Positions 58,635-64,000 of a DNA stretch of 64,000 nt are shown here, one piece after another. The DNA comes from Flectonema sp. DT1601 (taxonomy: Eukaryota; Euglenozoa; Diplonemea; Diplonemida; Diplonemidae). The translations under genes and the position numbers were made by a program. The stretch spans positions 310,001-374,000 of the forward strand of contig OZ025819.1 of NCBI GenBank assembly GCA_964019425.1, given 5' to 3'. Positions within the stretch are counted from its first letter, which is position 1, and the number at the start of each line of letters is the position of its first letter. Under the pieces are notes generated by a model. That model had not been told where the DNA came from and ran no database searches. It saw nothing but the letters and a program-made list of their open reading frames with translations.

Positions 58635-61600
58635 ATGTCGTGCTCTCCATCCCACTCACGAGGGTTCCCTCGAGGGACATCAATAACCAGAGAGTCATCA
58701 CCTTCAATAAGAAGAAGTAGAAGCAAACCTGATGCTCCTTTGCATCCATTAATTCAAAGACATCAAGATAACACAATGTACTTTGGTAGTAATACAGGAC
58801 CTTGTTACGTCGAACGAAGCAATCCAAACACCGTAAAATACAGTGTTGAGGGAACCTGTACTGCTAAGTTAGGATATGCAAAGGTTTTGGGTGGTGATGC
58901 ATTTCTAAGATGCACAGCGAGGGTAAAAGACTCAGTTTGGGTAGCAGAAAGTGATGGGAGTGTGACAATACGAGATCCGTCATCGGCAGAGGTAAAGAGA
59001 ATAATCGAAACAAAGAAACAAACTCTCGACAAATCAATTTCTGGTAGAGTACAAACAACAGCTGACGACTACTGCACACGTCCACCAGGACATATATTAT
59101 CATTTACAGCTGTTCATGATAAAGTCTGGGCTGGTTGTAATGATGGTAAGATTCACATCTACTCCAGCTCTGGTCGCAAAGAGAAAGAGTTAAAACACCA
59201 CTCAGGACCTATCACATGTATTATTTACGCTCAGTCAAAAGTTTTCACTGGATCTGTTGACTTTAAAGTTTGTGTATGGGATGCTCTTACGCAAACATAC
59301 ATAAAGATGCTCCATGGTCATAAAATGGCAGTTCGCTCAATATTTGCTGCTCTACACGTTGCTTACACTGGATCTGATGACACAAATATCATCATGTGGG
59401 CGACGTCTCACTCGGAATATGCAAAAGACAGTTTACACCCACCTGGATCGCCAGCTAGGAGGGTCGCTCCTGGATCATTTTTTCAATTAAAGACACTTTC
59501 GGGTCATAAAGGTGATGTTCTTTGTCTAACATATTGTAAAGACTATTTATGGTCTGGAAGCACTGATTGCACAATTAGAATTTGGAATCCTCTAACACAA
59601 GAATGTAAATCTGTTCTACCACATCACAATGGATGGGTTCATGTATTGAGAGTGATGGGATCTCGTGTTTGGTCAGCTTCTCATGATGGAAGTATTTGTA
59701 TTTGGTCAGGTAGTACTTTATCACTACTACATAGAATTGAAAACCCTCATGGAGGACTTCTTCATGATGTATCAATCGCGTGTACTACAACTCAATACAC
59801 TGTGTGGTCAGTTGGAGGGGATCAAACTGTTCGCTTTTGGAACGTCATTGATGTTAACTCTGAAGACACAACTCCGAACTGGGATGAGTTAGAGTTCACC
59901 AGAGAGAGATCACTTCAATTAGAGAACACTTTACAATCCCACAGCAACAAACAAGCAAAGCTTGCTGAAATGTTAGAAACAGCTCATAACATGTTAGTTA
60001 CTGAAAAACATGAAAGGGAATTAGCCGCAGCTCGAATAAGCAGACTTGAACACGAAGGAGAACTCAAAGATAATCAAATCAATGATATGTTGAAAGGATA
60101 CGAAGGACTTGCAGAGAAACACTCAAAAATGAAGATTATGAGCAACGCATTTAGAGAAAACGTTCAGCAGATACTGGAATCTCAGACTTTAGGATCTCCA
60201 GGAAGTGACAGTCAGTCAGAGGCTCTGTTACGCAAATCTGTTTCAAAAATTCAAGAATTAAAAGATGAGAATGAGCGTTTGACTGTAGCTCTTCAAGCAA
60301 CTGGAGGTGAGAGAGCCTTAGAAATTAGTGATGAAGTTCATAAGCTAACAAAACTGTTAGCCATGAGAACTTCAATTATTGAATCTTTAAAAGAAAAACG
60401 ACGTGAAGGTGAAGCACTTCTATCATCTCAACAATCAGGTGCAGCAAATCCACTTCAGACAGCTGACAATTTCGATCCTCACAATCCACAATCCGATGAT
60501 GAAACATACAAATCTATTCAGTATCAAGAATTACTTCAAAGTACACTAAGGCAACTTTCTCGTAAATGCAACATCCTCAGAACAGTACTTCCTCATATCA
60601 ACGCTGATGCTACTCAACTAAGAGATTTAGTGGAAACCGAAAGCGCTGACATCTCTCTGGATTGGTCTGAATTACAACTCGATAGGGACACTGAAAGTAT
60701 TGTGAGAGACTCTCGTGGTCAAGCTGCTTCAACCCTCGAGTCGGAAAACAAAGAAATTACCCGACTCCAAGCGGAACTCGACCAGCAGCAAGCAGCACAC
60801 ATGATGTCTGAAGAGCAGCTGAAGACTCACTTGGCAGAACGGGAAAATGAGTTAAAGCTATTGAAAGTTGAATATGGAATATTACAAAACTGTCATCCGG
60901 AGGAAATAGAAAGTAAGAAAGAGATCGACGATCAGACAACAGAAATATTAAAACTAAAAATGGAATTAGCAGCATGTGAAGCAGAGCGATCCATCGCCGA
61001 GCAAACACTCGAACGTTTGTATGACGGCAATGGTGCTATGGATCAGGAGATGACTAAATTTAAACAAGAAATCTTATACTACCAACTGATACCAGAGATG
61101 GGGATTCAAGTCAAGTTTGATGAAGACTCTGACAGGTGTTATGAAGCGATCGTATCTGATGTACCATCTGACAAGAATTCACCTATTCACATCAAGACAG
61201 CTGATGGTAACATCACTTCTGTTCCATTGTCCTCAATTATAAAAGTAACGGATCCTGAAACAACTCCTTTTGTTGCAGTTCGTGACCTCAGAGCGATTAA
61301 CGCCGCTAAGGAAGCAATGCTTCAACACATTCAATCAGAAAACACGTCTTTAACAGATCAACTAGCTCTTACTTCAGGTAGAGTAGCAACAATTTCAGGT
61401 ACTTGCGATGATCTTCAAAGCACTCTTAACAACAACAGGGTATGTGTTTTATTATTGTTCTTTCTTTTTTTTAATAAAAACGGAACGAACATTATTAAAC
61501 ACAACTACAAAAACAGGTTGAATCCGTTGCTCGTGAAGACGCTTTGCAGACTCAAATAGAAACACTCAGAGCCAATCAATATGATCCAGAGTTCGAACCT

Positions 61601-63437
61601 CCTGATAATAGTTTTCAGATTGCTTCTCTGAGGAATCAATTGGAGGAAAGTCTTGCCAAGAACAGGGAATTATCATCGCAAATGGTATGTAATATTCTAT
61701 ATCAGTAACTCTGTTGTAGTCGTAGAGAAAGGAGAGTACAAATCTAACAAACAGAACGGCCGCATGCGCCAACTCGAAGAAGGATTAGAATCCGCCAGAA
61801 GAATTAAAGAATCACAAGCAACAGAAACAGCAATGCTAGAAAGGAAACTAGAAACTCAAGATGCTTCAAAGTTGCAACTCGCATCTGAAGTTGCTGAACT
61901 AAAAGACGAGCTACTCTCAGCTAAGAAAGAAATTGCAAATGTTGGTGAAGATGGAGTGCAGGACAGAACAACTGTTGCTAATCTTGTTTCTCGTTTACAA
62001 GCTGCAGAGGATGAAATTGAATCAACAGAGTTCACAAGGCACACTTTAACAGAACAACTTACTGCTGAAAGGGATAAGTCTGCGAGACTAAAAAGTGAAG
62101 TCGATGCGAATATGCAAATGATTCGAGAATTTGAACTCAAAATGCAACTTCAAAGAAAAGATTTGGAACTTCTCAAAATTCGACGAGAAGGACACGACTC
62201 TCTCACAGTCAGTAGTGATGGAGGCCCGACAAGATCTCCTTCACCTGTTCATCCTATTCATGTTGCTGAAGCTGTTTCTCAGAGAAGATCACAAAGTGTT
62301 ACCGATTTCAAAACACAAGTTGATGAGGCTCATCGAAGAGCAGCCGATACTCGAGATGCCGCTGACGAGCTTCGTATGCAAACCCGTCAACTGATTCCCC
62401 AACCACATGCAGTTCAGGTACTCAAAACTGTTCGTTTCAAGTCTGGGAAAGAAGTTCTTGCCGGAAGTACTGGAACTATTATTCATTCTGCTCCTGTTAA
62501 AGAAGGAATGATTCGCGTCAAGATTGATGGAAGTGATTTGTTGGGTGACTTCCAAACTCATGAGATTGCGAGAATACAGCCTCCACAAGAAAGCTCTATC
62601 GGAGAGAGGACAGGCTCATCGAGTCCGTTACCGAAGATGCCGATTAGCGACTCTCTTGACAGTCCACCTAGCTCTCCGAAAAATCCTCAACTTGGCAGAA
62701 TGGTTCGCTTAGTGAAAAATATTACAAGTGGCTCTAGAAGCTGGCCTGCAGGAACCTACGCGCATATTATCCTTGAAGAAAGTAATTCTTGTTCACTTCA
62801 AATTATTAATTCAGACGCCATCCACAGTCCCCTTTCTCTGTACGCTCATGACGTTCCGAACTGGAAGATTGACTTCAATGAGATCCCAAAGAGTCTTTAT
62901 GTTGTGATGCCTGCCAAGCCTCCTGCTGATGGTAAGTATTTATTAATGGATAATTTAGTTCATAATGGTTATCCTGTTTGGTTTAGTGATGATAAAAGGA
63001 TTAGAATGAATGCACATGGTGCATGGATGATAGGAGACGTTAATGATCTACGAGAAGGATTAGGTTGGGGAATATCAAGATTACCTCAAGAGGGTATTCT
63101 ACCTCATCAAATTGATATCTGGCAGACCTTTCATCATCACTCAGATCCTTGGAGTGATGACCTGACAGTAAGAGTTACTGCACACCCACTTCAAACTGGG
63201 GGATCAAAACAATCACGTAGTCCATCACGAAGACTTACTTCACCATCACAGGAACCTAACAGATCACCATCTCGTCGAACAACAGGATCAGCTTCTTATG
63301 CGGAAGCTGTTGCTGCTGCAGAACAATTAAAATCAGTCTCAGCCTCTGGAAACTGGCACAAAGTAAGCTCTCAGCACATTCCAACTGCCTCACCCCGTGG
63401 GTACAAAAAAACTGTCAAAAAGCCTTTATCTAGGTAA
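58635..63437 (+). CDS. Very large WD40-repeat / coiled-coil protein, three exons
   Basis: Exons 58635-61439, 61517-61684 and 61755-63437; introns 77 and 70 nt (both GTATGT...ACAG). Product 1551 aa. Residues about 75-420 form a WD40 propeller (VFTGSVDFKVCVWDALTQTY; VAYTGSDDTNIIMWATS; LWSGSTDCTIRIWNPLTQEC). A long coiled coil runs from about 435 to 900 and resumes across both introns to about 1120. Between and after it lie possible Tudor/SH3-like modules (GIQVKFDEDSDRCYEAIVSD; FKSGKEVLAGSTGTIIHSAP), and the C-terminus has RS-like repeats (SRSPSRRLTSPSQEPNRSPS). It looks like a cytoskeletal or trafficking scaffold; no specific family is claimed. Confidence 0.85.
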
Positions 63438-63836
63438 TGCTTTTAACGTCTTAAGAAGTCAGAATATCAGAACTCTTATTCTTCAATTATCTTCTACGTG
63501 GTAGCACTCCGCCTGCGTATTGAATAGTTAGATTACTTTATTATATCTGAAAGGGGTGTGTGAGAGATATCTCTTTCTGCTTTCCCTTTTTTGTACTCTT
63601 TTATTTGTATGGGAAAAAAAAAAAAAAAAAAAAACCAGTTTTGTAACATCGAAATTTTTGTATCCTATTTTTTTTACTTTTTTTTAATAGTTTATTTGTA
63701 TTGTAAGTATTCATCAACTCTCTTTAGTAGCAGGAGAACTAAAACAAATGTGCGGGAGGTTTGCAGTAATTATATCATTCAAAAAAATATTGTTAACAAA
63801 AGTTACCTATTCATCACTCAGCAGCCTTCCTTTTAA
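63438..63836. other. Spacer
   Basis: A-run of about 20 and T-rich stretches, no gene; TCATCACTCAG near 63820 is the acceptor for the last gene. Confidence 0.65.
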
Positions 63837-64000
63837 ATGGTTAAAAGCACATCAACAAGAAGGTCACTACCTGCAGTATCAATAAAACGACGAGCAAGTC
63901 ACATTTCGAGGAATGTCGGTAGGAAAAGTTTAATACCATCGGACATAGTAGACAAGAGTTTACATGATGATAGAATACAAGTACAGAAAGTACTTCATGA
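63837..64000 (+). CDS. 5' end of a gene cut by the window edge
   Basis: ATG 16 bases after the acceptor CATCACTCAG opens a frame that stays open for 54 codons to the end of the window. The visible part is basic and Ser-rich (MVKSTSTRRSLPAVSIKRRA) and then becomes more mixed (SLIPSDIVDKSLHDDRIQVQ). Too short to assign. Confidence 0.6.
   Translation, partial: MVKSTSTRRSLPAVSIKRRASHISRNVGRKSLIPSDIVDKSLHDDRIQVQKVLH

Overview
This window is AT-rich nuclear DNA from a unicellular eukaryote. Every convincing gene (25 complete, one cut by the right edge, plus two possible short ORFs) lies on the + strand. Where introns can be resolved (12 in 6 genes) they are short (65-88 nt), start GT (mostly GTATGT) and end AG (mostly ACAG). 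TAA, TAG and TGA are all used as stops, so the code is standard. Nearly every start codon has an AG acceptor, usually behind a pyrimidine tract, a few to about 65 nt upstream. Strand-uniform gene order plus acceptor-before-ATG is what is known from lineages with polycistronic transcription and spliced-leader trans-splicing. A euglenozoan (diplonemid, euglenid or intron-bearing relative) is my best guess; other trans-splicing protists are possible. No spliced-leader RNA gene was found, so this is inference.

Layout. 0.3-8 kb: an unknown basic protein, a claudin/amastin-like four-helix membrane protein, a membrane-anchored prolyl 4-hydroxylase, a small unknown, a RING protein and a membrane protein with Gln/Met/Pro repeats. 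10-20 kb: a coiled-coil protein, an acidic SGRG-repeat protein, a double-FYVE protein, a second coiled-coil protein, a multidomain metacaspase-like protein, a possible 45-aa ORF and an F-box/LRR protein. 23-27.4 kb: an ankyrin protein, a large unknown and the complex I 24-kDa subunit (NDUFV2). 27.6-38.8 kb: four nearly identical tandem copies of a secreted GH3 glycosidase. 39-44 kb: a helical unknown, an EF-hand/F-box/WD40 protein and a possible RNA-binding protein. 44-49.5 kb: a gene-free stretch with strong hairpins and a 919-bp terminal-inverted-repeat element. 49.5-64 kb: eIF4E, a myristoylated CaMK-like kinase with LRR tail, RPB2, a very large WD40/coiled-coil protein and the start of one more gene.

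The genes do not form one pathway; they mix housekeeping functions with signalling and ubiquitin-type proteins, as expected of an ordinary directional gene cluster. The most unusual signals are non-coding: (i) a family of about 100-nt bipartite stem-loop elements, all on the sense strand and mostly just 3' of genes; (ii) hairpins closing on GGTTTT or a T-run after several genes; (iii) a TIR element built of 30-nt periodic repeats; (iv) the mosaic GH3 array.
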